Made by a program: the position numbers and the translations under genes. Of a stretch of DNA of 64,000 bases, positions 17,097 through 25,820 are shown one piece after another. Within the stretch, counting starts at the first letter, position 1; the number at the start of each line of letters is the position of its first letter. Source of the DNA: Cupriavidus pinatubonensis (lineage in GTDB: Bacteria; Pseudomonadota; Gammaproteobacteria; Burkholderiales; Burkholderiaceae); contig NZ_CP080767.1 in NCBI RefSeq assembly GCF_019602855.1, positions 868,001 through 932,000 of the forward strand, written 5' to 3'. The notes below the pieces were generated by a model. The model ran no database searches and had not been told where the DNA came from. It saw only the letters and a program-made list of their open reading frames with translations.

Positions 17097-19472
17097 TCAG
17101 CCGCCCCGATAAAGCTCGGCATCAGTCGGTGGCCGGTTAGCAGGTGCCGCTGGTGGGCGCGCAGTGCGACCGTCCTCGGCCTGTTGCGCTTGCGGTCCCT
17201 GCGCTGGCTGCGGTGCCCTGGCTGGTTGCTGCGCTTGCTGTTGGGCCTGTTGCGCCTGCTTTGCCTGCTGAGCCGGGGCGGGATGCTCCGGGTTGCGCAG
17301 TTCGGCGGCCACCGCGCTGGCCGCGCCCGGCGCCTTCGGGTCACGATAGGTCTTGCCGGGCGGCGGTGCAATCGGCTTCTTGTTCAAGTCCGCCAGCAGA
17401 CGGCCGCACTGGTTTTCCTTCGACGACGACAGGTCGACCAGCGGTACCACGGCCGTGGCCACCGGGGCGACCAGCGCGAGCGCGAGTGCGCCGCCGGCGC
17501 GCAGCGCCAGCACGCCGACATCGGGGCTCACACGCGGCTTCTTCAGCGTCCCGCCGACATAGAGCGGCGAGCGCAGCGAGAAGATTCGCACGCCCTTGGA
17601 GTCCGGGTGGATCGTCATGGCCAGCTTTTCGCTGTTGAGATCGACGGCGCCCTCGGCGACGATCTCGGCATCCTGCGTGTCCAGCACGAAAGTGCGGGCC
17701 CGCGCGATGCCGTTGGTGAACGCGAAGTCGCTGACGCCGCAATTGATCTGCACAGGCTTGTCGCCGAACAGCTTGGAGATGATCACGCTGCCGACATTGA
17801 GGCCCGCGGCTTCCAGCAGGAACTTGCTGACGGTGCCGTTTTCGACGAGCAGCTTGGCCTCGCCGTTGGACGATCCCAGCAATGCGCCCACGGAATTGCC
17901 GGCCGCGGACAGCTTGGCGCTGCCGTTGATCTCCCCGATGCTGGCCCGCATCGACTGCACCGTCGGGAACAACTGCTTGAGCTTGAGGTGGTGCGCACGC
18001 ATGTCGATGACGGCGCCCATCGGCTCGCGCTTGCCGTCGAGCCGGATAGTGGATACCAGGTCGCCGCCGGCAACGCCGAAGTTAAGCGGATCGAGTAGCA
18101 GCACCGCATCCTGCAGCTTCAGGTGCGTCACCAGGTCGGTGATGGGCAACCGTTCATCGCGGATGATGCGCTTGCCGGTGAAGCGGACATCGGCGTCGAT
18201 TCTGTCCCAGCGTTCGGTCCGGAACGGCGCCACCGGTAGCGCCTTGTCGGCAGGCTGGCGCACATTGCTGTCCGGCGCAGGTTTGCCCGGCTTCGCGTTG
18301 GCGCCAATCAGCGGTGCCAGGTCCACGAAGCGCAGCTCCTTGGAAACCAGCTCACCGGCCAGAAGTGGCCGCGGTACGCGCTGCGTAAAGGTCAATGTGC
18401 CGCTCAGGTCGCTGCCGCCGACCTTGCCCGTGAAGCCGCGGTACGCATAGACCGATGCGCCCTTTTTAATCGTGGCCACCAGCCGGCCACGCGTTTCGTA
18501 CGGCGGCGTGGAAGGCAGCACAATGCCCGTGAGCGCGTACAGCTTGGCCATGCTGTCGCCCTGCAGATGCAGATAAACATCAAGGGCGGCGAGGTGCGCC
18601 GGATTAGTGAGCGTGCCTTCGATGACGGCCCGGGTCGCGCCGACGCGTACATCAGCCAGTAGCGGGAAGGGCACGTTCACATTGCGCAGGCTCAGCACGT
18701 TGCCGGCCTTGCCGCTGGCGTTGATGCTCGCCTCGTTGTAGCGGCCGTTGGCTTTCCAGCGCAGTCCGTAACGCTGGTTGCCGGCCACGGCATTGGCGGG
18801 AGGGCCAGACGCGGACGGCGCGCTCGCGGCAACCGGCGCCGATTCGCTGGCTGGCGCGGAGGCGTCAGGCGTGACCAGCGCGCCATCGCGTGCCTTCTCG
18901 TACAGCGCAGCGTCCCCGATCGTATCGACCGACGCTTGCAGCTCGATCTTCTGCGCCTCGTCGGACAAGGCGAGATTGCCGCGCGCGAGCACGACTTCGC
19001 CGATGTCGAGATGCCAGCGCGACTTGCCCGTCTTTGGGCCGGTGTCAAATGTCCAGTTGTTGCGATTGTCGGCCAGTCGTTCCAGCCAAACGGCGGGGCT
19101 GTCGATCACGATGGTTGGCACCGCGATCTCATGGGTCAGCAGCGGTACCGGGCGCAGCACGAAGATCAATTCGCGCACGGTGGCAATGTTTGGCGACTTG
19201 GTCCAGTCAGGATTGCCGATCGTGATGTCCCGCGCCGAAAGACGGGGCCAGGGCACCAGCGTGTGCCAGCCGGTCTCTCCCTCAGCCGTGCGCCAGGTGA
19301 CGGTGAGATCACCGTTGATCGCGAACGGCCGGCCGATGGCATCCGACACCCGCTCGTTCAGCCAGGGCTTCAGGCGGTTCCAGTCGAAGGTCAGGATCAG
19401 GATGACCAGCAGGGCTATCAGCAGGATCGGCGTGAGCACTGTCCAGAGAATGACCTTGCGGCGCACCGGCAT
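17097..19472 (-). CDS. AsmA family protein
   Basis: Large (about 791 residues) envelope protein anchored by an N-terminal membrane segment (VILWTVLTPILLIALLVILILTF cut by charged ends, residues about 7-30) followed by DWNRLKPWLNERVSDAIGRPFAI, the typical AsmA opening. The AsmA-like repeat domain fills the rest. A low-complexity tail rich in Gln, Ala and Pro covers the last 80 residues. AsmA-family proteins are linked to outer-membrane assembly and lipid transport. The ATG at 19472 has AGGAG upstream. The C-terminal Gln/Ala/Pro tail is unusual in composition and is probably disordered. Confidence 0.9.
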   Translation of the reverse strand: MPVRRKVILWTVLTPILLIALLVILILTFDWNRLKPWLNERVSDAIGRPFAINGDLTVTWRTAEGETGWHTLVPWPRLSARDITIGNPDWTKSPNIATVRELIFVLRPVPLLTHEIAVPTIVIDSPAVWLERLADNRNNWTFDTGPKTGKSRWHLDIGEVVLARGNLALSDEAQKIELQASVDTIGDAALYEKARDGALVTPDASAPASESAPVAASAPSASGPPANAVAGNQRYGLRWKANGRYNEASINASGKAGNVLSLRNVNVPFPLLADVRVGATRAVIEGTLTNPAHLAALDVYLHLQGDSMAKLYALTGIVLPSTPPYETRGRLVATIKKGASVYAYRGFTGKVGGSDLSGTLTFTQRVPRPLLAGELVSKELRFVDLAPLIGANAKPGKPAPDSNVRQPADKALPVAPFRTERWDRIDADVRFTGKRIIRDERLPITDLVTHLKLQDAVLLLDPLNFGVAGGDLVSTIRLDGKREPMGAVIDMRAHHLKLKQLFPTVQSMRASIGEINGSAKLSAAGNSVGALLGSSNGEAKLLVENGTVSKFLLEAAGLNVGSVIISKLFGDKPVQINCGVSDFAFTNGIARARTFVLDTQDAEIVAEGAVDLNSEKLAMTIHPDSKGVRIFSLRSPLYVGGTLKKPRVSPDVGVLALRAGGALALALVAPVATAVVPLVDLSSSKENQCGRLLADLNKKPIAPPPGKTYRDPKAPGAASAVAAELRNPEHPAPAQQAKQAQQAQQQAQQPARAPQPAQGPQAQQAEDGRTARPPAAPANRPPTDAELYRGG

Positions 19473-19666
19473 GGGGTGTCTCCTGTGAGGCTGCACACCG
19501 CTGCGGAGCATGCGGCGGACGGGGCACTAGGTCTATTGTATAGTTGCGCGCTTCGCTTACCTGTCGGGGAATGGCTGACAGAGCCGCGTGCGCCGTCCTA
19601 TTTTGCATGCGCGTGCCCGCAAGTTTTTCCGCCCGAATTCAGCCGATTTCCAACCCGACTGCCAGC

Positions 19667-20554
19667 ATGAACGACGCTGCCTCCCCATTGCCCGAACTGC
19701 CGACTCATCTGGCGGATCTGCCCGAACCGCTGACCCACGAAAGCCCGGCCGATGACGACTATCACCGCCGTTTCGGCGGTGTCGCCCGGCTCTACGGCAA
19801 CGCCGGGCTCGCGCGCCTTGAGGCGGCCAGCATTTGCGTGGTGGGCATCGGCGGCGTCGGGAGCTGGACGGCAGAGGCGCTGGCGCGCAATGCCGTCGGC
19901 CGCATCACGCTGATAGACCTCGACCATATCGCGCTGTCCAACACCAACCGGCAGATCCATGCACTTGGCGATGCCTACGGCCGCGCCAAGGTAGAGGCCA
20001 TGGCCGAGCGCATCATGGCGATCAACCCGCGCTGTCGCGTCACGCAGGTCGATGACTTCGTCACCACGGACAACGTGGCCCAACTGCTCGGCGCCGGCCA
20101 CGATTACGTGATCGACGCCATTGATGCGGTGCGCGTCAAGACCGCCATGCTGGGCTGGGCGCGCGGCCACGGCATGCCGATCATCACCTGCGGCGGCGCC
20201 GGCGGGCAGTTCGACCCGACGCGCGTGCGCATCGACGATCTGTCCCGTACCATCCAGGATCCGTTGCTGTCCAAGGTTCGCGCGAGCCTGCGCAAGGACT
20301 GGGGCTTTTCGCGTGATCCGAAGAAGAGGTTCGGCATCGCGGCGGTCTATTCGGACGAGCCGCTGCAGTATCCCGAACCCGAACAGCAGGCCTGCGAGAT
20401 CGACGAAGCGCCGCCGGCTGCGGCGGTGGCGCCTGCGTCGGGGCCGCAAGGGCTGGCCTGCGCCGGCTTCGGATCCTCGGTGGCGGTGACAGCGGTGTTC
20501 GGGTTCGTCGCGGCTTCCGCCGTGATCGGCGCGATCGCCAGAGGCAAGCCCTAA
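19667..20554 (+). CDS. tcdA: tRNA threonylcarbamoyladenosine dehydratase (ThiF/E1 superfamily)
   Basis: ATP-dependent enzyme (also called CsdL/YgdL) that cyclises t6A37 of tRNA to ct6A. 295 residues from ATG 19667. E1-like features: RRFGGVARLYG, the nucleotide loop GIGGVGSWTAEALARNAVG (60-78), DLDHIALSNTNRQIHA, DYVIDAIDAVRVK and the CGGAGGQFDPTR segment. A C-terminal hydrophobic segment, AVTAVFGFVAASAVIGAIA, matches E. coli TcdA. Convergent with a P-loop protein gene; the two stops share the bases CTAA. Confidence 0.92.
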   Translation: MNDAASPLPELPTHLADLPEPLTHESPADDDYHRRFGGVARLYGNAGLARLEAASICVVGIGGVGSWTAEALARNAVGRITLIDLDHIALSNTNRQIHALGDAYGRAKVEAMAERIMAINPRCRVTQVDDFVTTDNVAQLLGAGHDYVIDAIDAVRVKTAMLGWARGHGMPIITCGGAGGQFDPTRVRIDDLSRTIQDPLLSKVRASLRKDWGFSRDPKKRFGIAAVYSDEPLQYPEPEQQACEIDEAPPAAAVAPASGPQGLACAGFGSSVAVTAVFGFVAASAVIGAIARGKP

Positions 20555-21129
20555 GCGCTCAATGCGCGCAGCAGCGCGTCGGTCTCTGCCTGCTCGGGTG
20601 CAAGATTGTTGAAGTAGATGAGTTCCGGGTACTCGGCCGGTTCCGGCATGAAGCGGCGCGTGCGATAGGCCTCCCAGTGCGCGAGCTTGTAGGCGTCATT
20701 GGGGTTGCCGCGCCGGATGATGCGCGCGTGCGCCTCGTCTTCGGGCAGGTGCACCCACACAATGCGGACCGCAGTCCTGGCTGGCACGTGCAACCACGCC
20801 GGATCATGGAGCTGATGGGCCTTGATCTCGCGCGACAGCGGTCCGACGACCAGCACGCTGATGCCCAGCGCAAGATTCTCGCGCGCCGTGTCGAGCAGGC
20901 CCTGGTATTCGGGGTCGCGCAGGTTGTCCAGATAGGCAGGGCTGTCCCTGTCGTTCGGGTCGCCGGTGATGGCGGCCATGGCGGCGGCGCTGTAGCGGCC
21001 ATACAGCGTATCCTTGTCGAGCAGGCAGAACGGCTCGCCGGTCGCCTGCATCAGCGGGCCGATCAGGCGATGCGCCAGGGTGGACTTGCCGGTACCGGCA
21101 TGGCCGCAGAAGAAGATCAGTCGTGGCAT
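20551..21129 (-). CDS. P-loop NTPase, kinase-like (AAA/zeta-toxin-like fold)
   Basis: 192 residues. Walker A GHAGTGKST at 9-17, followed by FCLLDKDTLYGRYS, an aspartate-rich substrate region, and LVVGPLSREIKAHQL. RIVWVHLPEDEAHARIIRRGNPND resembles the lid region of small-molecule kinases. Likely phosphorylates a small metabolite or RNA; the substrate is unknown. Nothing around it (tcdA, hemerythrin) settles the function. There is no antitoxin-like partner, so a true zeta toxin is unlikely. Confidence 0.78.
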   Translation of the reverse strand: MPRLIFFCGHAGTGKSTLAHRLIGPLMQATGEPFCLLDKDTLYGRYSAAAMAAITGDPNDRDSPAYLDNLRDPEYQGLLDTARENLALGISVLVVGPLSREIKAHQLHDPAWLHVPARTAVRIVWVHLPEDEAHARIIRRGNPNDAYKLAHWEAYRTRRFMPEPAEYPELIYFNNLAPEQAETDALLRALSA

Positions 21130-21261
21130 CGGGGAAGCCTTGGCTCAGGGGTGCCGCTGGTGGCGGCGCAGCATCAAGCATAACCGCTCGCGCGTCCCGG
21201 GCGGATTTGAGCGAAATCAGATGCCGGGCCACTGATTTCGGTATCCTTTCCGTTTCTTTCC

Positions 21262-21735
21262 ATGCCGCCCGCCGCGCCAGCCCCTTCCATGGATTCCAAA
21301 AGCCAGCTCTCTTCCGACGGCCTGCCCGCCGACCTGCATCTGGGCGAACCGGTCACCGACGCCACGCATGCGGAATTCGTGCAGTTGCTTGCAGCCGTCG
21401 CAGGTGCCGATGACGCCGGTTTCCTCGCGGCCATGGACGAATGGATCGATCACACGCGCCATCACTTTGCCCAGGAGGAATCCTGGATGGAGGCGATGGG
21501 GTTCGGGCCGCGCCACTGTCATGCCGGCGAGCACCAGCAGGTATTGGCCGTGGCCAAGGCGGTGCGCGACAAGGTTGCCAGCGACGGGGAACTGGAGCTG
21601 GGCCGCCGGCTGGCGGCCGAACTGTCGGGCTGGTTCGACCACCACGTCAAGTCCATGGACGCGATGATGGTCGAGCACATGCAGAAGAACGGCTTCACAC
21701 TGGTCGAAGGTCCTGCCGACCAGCCGGCAGCCTGA
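21262..21735 (+). CDS. bacteriohemerythrin-domain protein
   Basis: About 157 residues. All seven expected di-iron ligands can be picked out: His36, His68 and Glu72 (HxxxE), His87 and His91 (HxxxH), His128 and Asp133 (HxxxxD). It should bind oxygen, or sense O2/NO or iron in the cytoplasm. No signal domain is attached. The start may be the ATG at 21262 or the one at 21289; neither has a clear ribosome site. Convergent with a cupin gene one base apart. Confidence 0.9.
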   Translation: MPPAAPAPSMDSKSQLSSDGLPADLHLGEPVTDATHAEFVQLLAAVAGADDAGFLAAMDEWIDHTRHHFAQEESWMEAMGFGPRHCHAGEHQQVLAVAKAVRDKVASDGELELGRRLAAELSGWFDHHVKSMDAMMVEHMQKNGFTLVEGPADQPAA

Positions 21736-21736
21736 T

Positions 21737-22120
21737 TCAGGCTGATTGCGCAGCCTCGCGGTCAATCACGACGAAGTACTTGCGCACACGCTCCAGCACT
21801 TCAAACAGGCCAGTGAATCCTGCCGGAATCACGCAAGCATCGCCCGGCCCGAACTCGCTGGCCGCGCCGGCATCGTCGCTGATGCGGATGCGGCCGCTGA
21901 TTACATGGAAAAATTCCTCCTTGCCGGCGGGGAAGGCAATGCGCCAGGCGCCCGGCTCGCAGGCCCAGATACCGCAATCGAAATCGCCGTGCTGCGCACT
22001 GTAGTGCGTCCAGGTGGTGCGGTCGGGGTTGCCCGCGACGAGCCGGTCCGGGCGCGGACGGTCGTGGGTGGGGGCGGGCGCGTTGGCTTGGAAATCGATC
22101 AGTCGCACGGATGCGGTCAT
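21737..22120 (-). CDS. cupin-domain protein (DUF861/ethanolamine-utilisation-like)
   Basis: 127 residues forming a single small cupin barrel: GDFDCGIWACEPGAWRIAFPAGKEEFFHVISGRIRI, then FGPGDACVIPAGFTGLFEVLERVRKYFVV. This layout matches (S)-ureidoglycine-aminohydrolase-like cupins of the DUF861 group. Histidine ligands are few, so catalysis is uncertain. ATG at 22120. Probably transcribed from the same region as, or just after, the cnoX gene upstream (76-base gap). Confidence 0.82.
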   Translation of the reverse strand: MTASVRLIDFQANAPAPTHDRPRPDRLVAGNPDRTTWTHYSAQHGDFDCGIWACEPGAWRIAFPAGKEEFFHVISGRIRISDDAGAASEFGPGDACVIPAGFTGLFEVLERVRKYFVVIDREAAQSA

Positions 22121-22196
22121 GGCGGGAATATCAGGCGGATGCTGGAAGCAGGCCCGCCAGTTTAACGCGCCATGGCCTGTGCGCATCCGCCGTGCG

Positions 22197-23042
22197 TCAG
22201 TTGAGCGAGGTGCTGAGCTGACGGCGCCAGCGCGACACCACGTCAGGGTGGTCGCCCAGCATATCGAACACCGAAATCATGGTCTTGCGGCCAACATCGT
22301 CCTCAAAGCCGCGGTCCATGCGCACGATCGCCAGCAACTGTTCGAGCGCGGGCTCGTACTGCTGGCGCGCGATCAGCAGGCGGGCCAGGTCAAGCCGGGC
22401 CGGCAGGTCACGCGGGTCGGCCGCGATGCGGCTCGTCAGGGTTTGCTCGTCCGGCAGGTCACTCACGCCCTTCATTGCTTCCAGTCGCGTGCGCAGCGCG
22501 GCATAGGCGTCTTCCTGCGCGGCTTGCGGGGACAGTCTGCCGAATTCCGCTTCGGCCTCGGCCAGCGCATTGCCGTCCAGCAGGAAGCTGATGTACGCAA
22601 GACGCGCGGCGTCGGAACCGGGATCCAGCGCCAGCAACGACTGAAACGCATCGCCGGCAGCCTGGCGGTCCCCAGCCGCGGCCAATGACTGTGCGTCCTG
22701 CAGCGCCAGTTGCGCGGGGTTCGGCGTCAGCCGCGACAGGAATTCGCGCAGGCCCGATTCCGGCAGTACGCCGATGAACTGGTCCACCGCCTCCCCGTCG
22801 GCGAACGCCACCACGTGGGGAATGCTGCGCACGCCGAAGTGGGCCGCCAGCTCCTGGTTCTCATCGACGTTCACCTTGGTCAGCTTCCACTGGCCATTGG
22901 CTTCTGCCTCTAGCTTTTCCAGCATCGGGCCCAGCGTGCGGCAGGGACCGCACCACGGCGCCCAGAAATCGACGAGCACCGGTGCCTGGCGCGAGGCCTC
23001 GATCACTTCCGGTTCGAAATTCTGCAGGGTGACATCGCTCAT
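22197..23042 (-). CDS. cnoX: thioredoxin-TPR co-chaperone (CnoX/YbbN)
   Basis: 281 residues. Thioredoxin domain (about 1-110) with the redox-active WCGPC (Cys31, Cys34), then a TPR-like helical domain (about 115-280; AGDRQAAGDAFQSLLALDPGS, ARLLIARQQYEPALEQLL). CnoX guards clients from over-oxidation and hands them to GroEL or DnaK. E. coli CnoX has lost the CxxC, whereas this one keeps it, so it is likely an active reductase. ATG at 23042. Divergent from an acyl-CoA synthetase gene. Confidence 0.93.
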   Translation of the reverse strand: MSDVTLQNFEPEVIEASRQAPVLVDFWAPWCGPCRTLGPMLEKLEAEANGQWKLTKVNVDENQELAAHFGVRSIPHVVAFADGEAVDQFIGVLPESGLREFLSRLTPNPAQLALQDAQSLAAAGDRQAAGDAFQSLLALDPGSDAARLAYISFLLDGNALAEAEAEFGRLSPQAAQEDAYAALRTRLEAMKGVSDLPDEQTLTSRIAADPRDLPARLDLARLLIARQQYEPALEQLLAIVRMDRGFEDDVGRKTMISVFDMLGDHPDVVSRWRRQLSTSLN

Positions 23043-23189
23043 GGCGGCAAGCCTGTCTGGCAGGCATCGAGTTCTGGAATAGAACGATTGTGAGGGCGAA
23101 GGCGCCAATTGCAACCTTGGCGGCTTCATTGCCCCCCATTTGGCGCACTATTCCATTGCACGATTCGGGAAAGTCACCGATTGAAAATA

Positions 23190-23201
23190 GAACGATCGTT
23201 C
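23190..23201. promoter_or_regulatory. 12-bp palindrome in the cnoX / acyl-CoA synthetase promoter region
   Basis: GAACGATCGTTC is a perfect inverted repeat 60 bases before the synthetase ATG. A related half-site (AATAGAACGATTG) lies at 23078-23090, 36 bases from the cnoX start. Short dyads of this kind are typical TetR-family sites near fatty-acid-activation genes. The regulator is not in the window. Confidence 0.5.
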
Positions 23202-23260
23202 GGTTATAGTGATTGACACCCTTACACAGGTCGCCCAAAGACCGCACAGGAGACTCTTCG

Positions 23261-24976
23261 ATGCAGAACCCCGCTCGCCCGCATTTCCAGTTCTGGCCAA
23301 AGCGCGTGCCGACCTCGATCGTGCTGCCCGAGACTTCGCTCTGGTACAACCTGGAGGTCTCCGCACACCGCTATGCGGACAAGGCGGCCATTCGCTATTT
23401 CGGCAAGGCTGTCACGTTCCGCGAACTGGAGGCGCAGGCGACCGCGCTGGCGGGCTGGCTGCAGCAGAAGGCCGGCGTGAAGAAGGGCGACCGCGTGCTG
23501 CTGTACATGCAGAACTGCCCGCAGTTCATCGTCAGCTACTACGCGATCCTGCGTGCGGATGCCGTGGTGGTGCCAGTCAACCCGATGAACCGCGTCGAAG
23601 AGTTCAAGCACTACGTCACCGACGCCGGCGCGCGCGTGGCCATCTGCACTGCGGACCTGGCCGTGGGCGTCGAGCAGGCCCAGTCCGAACTGGCGCCGGC
23701 CGATCGTCTGCAGCACCTGCTGGCAACTCAGTATTCGGATGCGTTGCCGGCCACCCACGAACACCCGGAAGATGCGCCGGCGTCGTGGCTGACGACGCAG
23801 CATCCGCTGCCCGCCGGCGCCACGCCGTGGACTGAAGCGCTCGGCGCCGGCCTGCAGCCCGGCCCGCACACGGCCGGCCCCGAGGATCTCGCGGTGATGC
23901 CGTACACGTCCGGTACGACTGGCTTCCCTAAGGGCTGCATCCATACGCACCGCTCGGTGATGCACAACATCGTGGGCGGCGCGACGTGGTCAGGCAGCGG
24001 TGCGGAATCGGTGATCCTGTCGGTGCTGCCGCTGTTCCATGTGACCGGCATGCAGTACGGCATGAACGGCCCGATCTACAGCGGCGCCACGGTCGTGATG
24101 CTGCCACGCTGGGATCGCGAAGTTGCCGGCCGTCTGATCTCGCGCTACCAGGTCACGCACTGGACCAACATCCCGACGATGGTGATCGATTTCCTGGCAA
24201 GCCCGAACCTCGCGGAGTTCGACATGTCCAGCCTGCGCTATATCGGCGGTGGCGGCGCGGCCATGCCGCAGGCCATCGCGGAGCGGTTGCGCGACCAGTT
24301 CGGGCTGAACTACCTGGAAGGCTACGGGCTGTCCGAGACCATGGCGCCGACGCACAGCAACCCGGCCGACCGACCGAAACTGCAGTGCCTGGGCGTGCCG
24401 ACTTTCAACACCGACGCACGCGTCATCGATCCGGTTATGCTCAAGGAACTGCCGCCCAACGAAGTCGGCGAGATCATCGTGTCTGGCCCGCAGGTGTTCA
24501 AGGGCTACTGGGGCAAGGAAGACGCGACGCGCGACGCCTTCATCGAATTCGAGGGCAAAACCTTCTTCCGTACCGGCGACCTCGGTCGCATGGATGAAGA
24601 GGGCTACTACTTCATCACCGACCGCCTCAAGCGCATGATCAATGCGTCCGGTTTCAAGGTGTGGCCGGCCGAAGTGGAGAACCTGCTGTACAAGCATCCG
24701 GATGTGCAGGAGGCATGCATCATCGGCACGCGCGACGCGTATCGCGGCGAGACCGTCAAGGCGGTAGTGGTGCTGCGCGCGCACGCCAAGGGCAAGACCA
24801 CGGCCGAGGAAATCGTCGACTGGGCCAAGGAAAACATGGCCGCCTACAAGTACCCGCGTGTGGTCGAGTTCGTCGATGCGCTGCCCAAGTCCGGTACGGG
24901 CAAGGTGATGTGGCGTCAGCTGCAGGAGACTGAAAACGCGCGCAGTGAGAGCGCGCAGAAGCCCGCGGCAGCCTGA
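23261..24976 (+). CDS. AMP-dependent acyl-CoA synthetase (long-chain fatty-acid-CoA ligase type)
   Basis: 571 residues. Activates a carboxylic acid with ATP and CoA. The AMP-binding loop TSGTTGFPKG lies near 216-225. YLEGYGLSETMAPTH is the A5 motif and TGDLGRMDEEGYYFITDRLKRMI the hinge region. PKSGTGKVMWRQL near 541-553 holds the C-terminal catalytic lysine. Similarity is to medium/long-chain fatty-acid ligases, but the exact substrate cannot be read from sequence. ATG at 23261 with AGGAG upstream. A 12-bp dyad precedes it. Confidence 0.92.
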   Translation: MQNPARPHFQFWPKRVPTSIVLPETSLWYNLEVSAHRYADKAAIRYFGKAVTFRELEAQATALAGWLQQKAGVKKGDRVLLYMQNCPQFIVSYYAILRADAVVVPVNPMNRVEEFKHYVTDAGARVAICTADLAVGVEQAQSELAPADRLQHLLATQYSDALPATHEHPEDAPASWLTTQHPLPAGATPWTEALGAGLQPGPHTAGPEDLAVMPYTSGTTGFPKGCIHTHRSVMHNIVGGATWSGSGAESVILSVLPLFHVTGMQYGMNGPIYSGATVVMLPRWDREVAGRLISRYQVTHWTNIPTMVIDFLASPNLAEFDMSSLRYIGGGGAAMPQAIAERLRDQFGLNYLEGYGLSETMAPTHSNPADRPKLQCLGVPTFNTDARVIDPVMLKELPPNEVGEIIVSGPQVFKGYWGKEDATRDAFIEFEGKTFFRTGDLGRMDEEGYYFITDRLKRMINASGFKVWPAEVENLLYKHPDVQEACIIGTRDAYRGETVKAVVVLRAHAKGKTTAEEIVDWAKENMAAYKYPRVVEFVDALPKSGTGKVMWRQLQETENARSESAQKPAAA

Positions 24977-24990
24977 CGCCGGCGTCAGGC
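24971..24990. terminator. perfect 20-bp palindrome at the 3' end of the synthetase gene
   Basis: GCCTGACGCCGGCGTCAGGC spans the TGA stop (24974-24976) of the synthetase gene and faces the end of the convergent ankyrin gene. It would form an 8-bp hairpin with a 4-base loop on either strand. No T-run follows, so it may protect mRNA ends or assist termination rather than act alone. Confidence 0.45.
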
Positions 24991-25003
24991 TGCGTGCCTG
25001 CGG

Positions 25004-25804
25004 TCAATGCCCGCGGGCACGCATCAGGATCTTCACCATCGACTTGTAGCCGCGCTCGCGCGCATGGCGCGTGGGCGTCACGCCTTCGCGGTCGGCAAGA
25101 TTGGCATCGGCGCCTGCGTCGATCAGCAACTGCACGATCTCTTCGTAGCGCGCACCGCCGTCGCCGAGGATCACGGCTTCCAGCAGCGCCGTCCATCCGA
25201 GCTGGTTGACGTGGTCGACGGCAATACCTTTCTGCAGCAGCAGCTTCACCACTTCCACATTGCCGTGCTGGCTGGCAACGATTAGCGCCGTGCCGTCGTA
25301 GCGGTCGGTACTGGTCAGGTCCGCCCCATGCGACAGCGCGAGCCGTACCACATCGACCTGCCCCGTGGCTGCCGCAAGCAGGAATGGGCTGTTGGACTCG
25401 GTGTCCTTGCGGTTGACGTCGGCGCCGGCCACGATCAGCGTCCTCGAAACCTCGCCGCGGCGGTTATAGACGGCGGCGAGCAGGGCACTGCGGCCGCGCT
25501 CATCGACCGCCTGCGCCGACGCGCCGGCCGCGAGCAGGCGGTTGACCAGTTCGAGGTCGCCCGCCGAGGCGGCGGTGAACAGGTTGCGGTCCAGCGCGCT
25601 GATGCCTTCCGAGCGGGCCGGTACGTGCGTGCTGTCGCCACGCGGCCCGCGTGGCGAGCCGGCCGGGGCTGATGCTCCCGAGGGCCGTGCCGCCAGGGTC
25701 TGGTTGCCCTGGCCGGCCAGCAGCGCACCGCAGGTCAGCAACCCCATCAATCCCAGCATCTCGGAGAGCGCCTGGCGGCGGGTGCGGAGAACGGGGCGCG
25801 TCAT
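25004..25804 (-). CDS. exported ankyrin-repeat protein
   Basis: 266 residues. The N-terminus has a twin-arginine-like signal (TRRQALSEMLGLMGLLTCGALLAG). A linker rich in Ser, Gly and Pro follows, then about five ankyrin repeats from residue 70 to the end (e.g. GDLELVNRLLAAGASAQAVDERGRSALLAA; YDGTALIVASQHGNVEVVKLLLQKG). Likely a periplasmic protein-binding scaffold. The ATG at 25804 has AGGAG upstream. The chaC-like gene ends 16 bases before this start, so the two are probably one operon. Confidence 0.88.
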   Translation of the reverse strand: MTRPVLRTRRQALSEMLGLMGLLTCGALLAGQGNQTLAARPSGASAPAGSPRGPRGDSTHVPARSEGISALDRNLFTAASAGDLELVNRLLAAGASAQAVDERGRSALLAAVYNRRGEVSRTLIVAGADVNRKDTESNSPFLLAAATGQVDVVRLALSHGADLTSTDRYDGTALIVASQHGNVEVVKLLLQKGIAVDHVNQLGWTALLEAVILGDGGARYEEIVQLLIDAGADANLADREGVTPTRHARERGYKSMVKILMRARGH

Positions 25805-25820
25805 GGCGTTCGCTCCTGGT

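Noticed and set aside
20551..21129. P-loop protein as a zeta toxin of a toxin-antitoxin pair
   Set aside because: No antitoxin gene is adjacent and the lid and substrate regions look more like a metabolite kinase.
24971..24990. 20-bp palindrome at the synthetase 3' end as an operator
   Set aside because: It sits at the 3' ends of two convergent genes where no promoter is expected; transcript-end structure is more likely.
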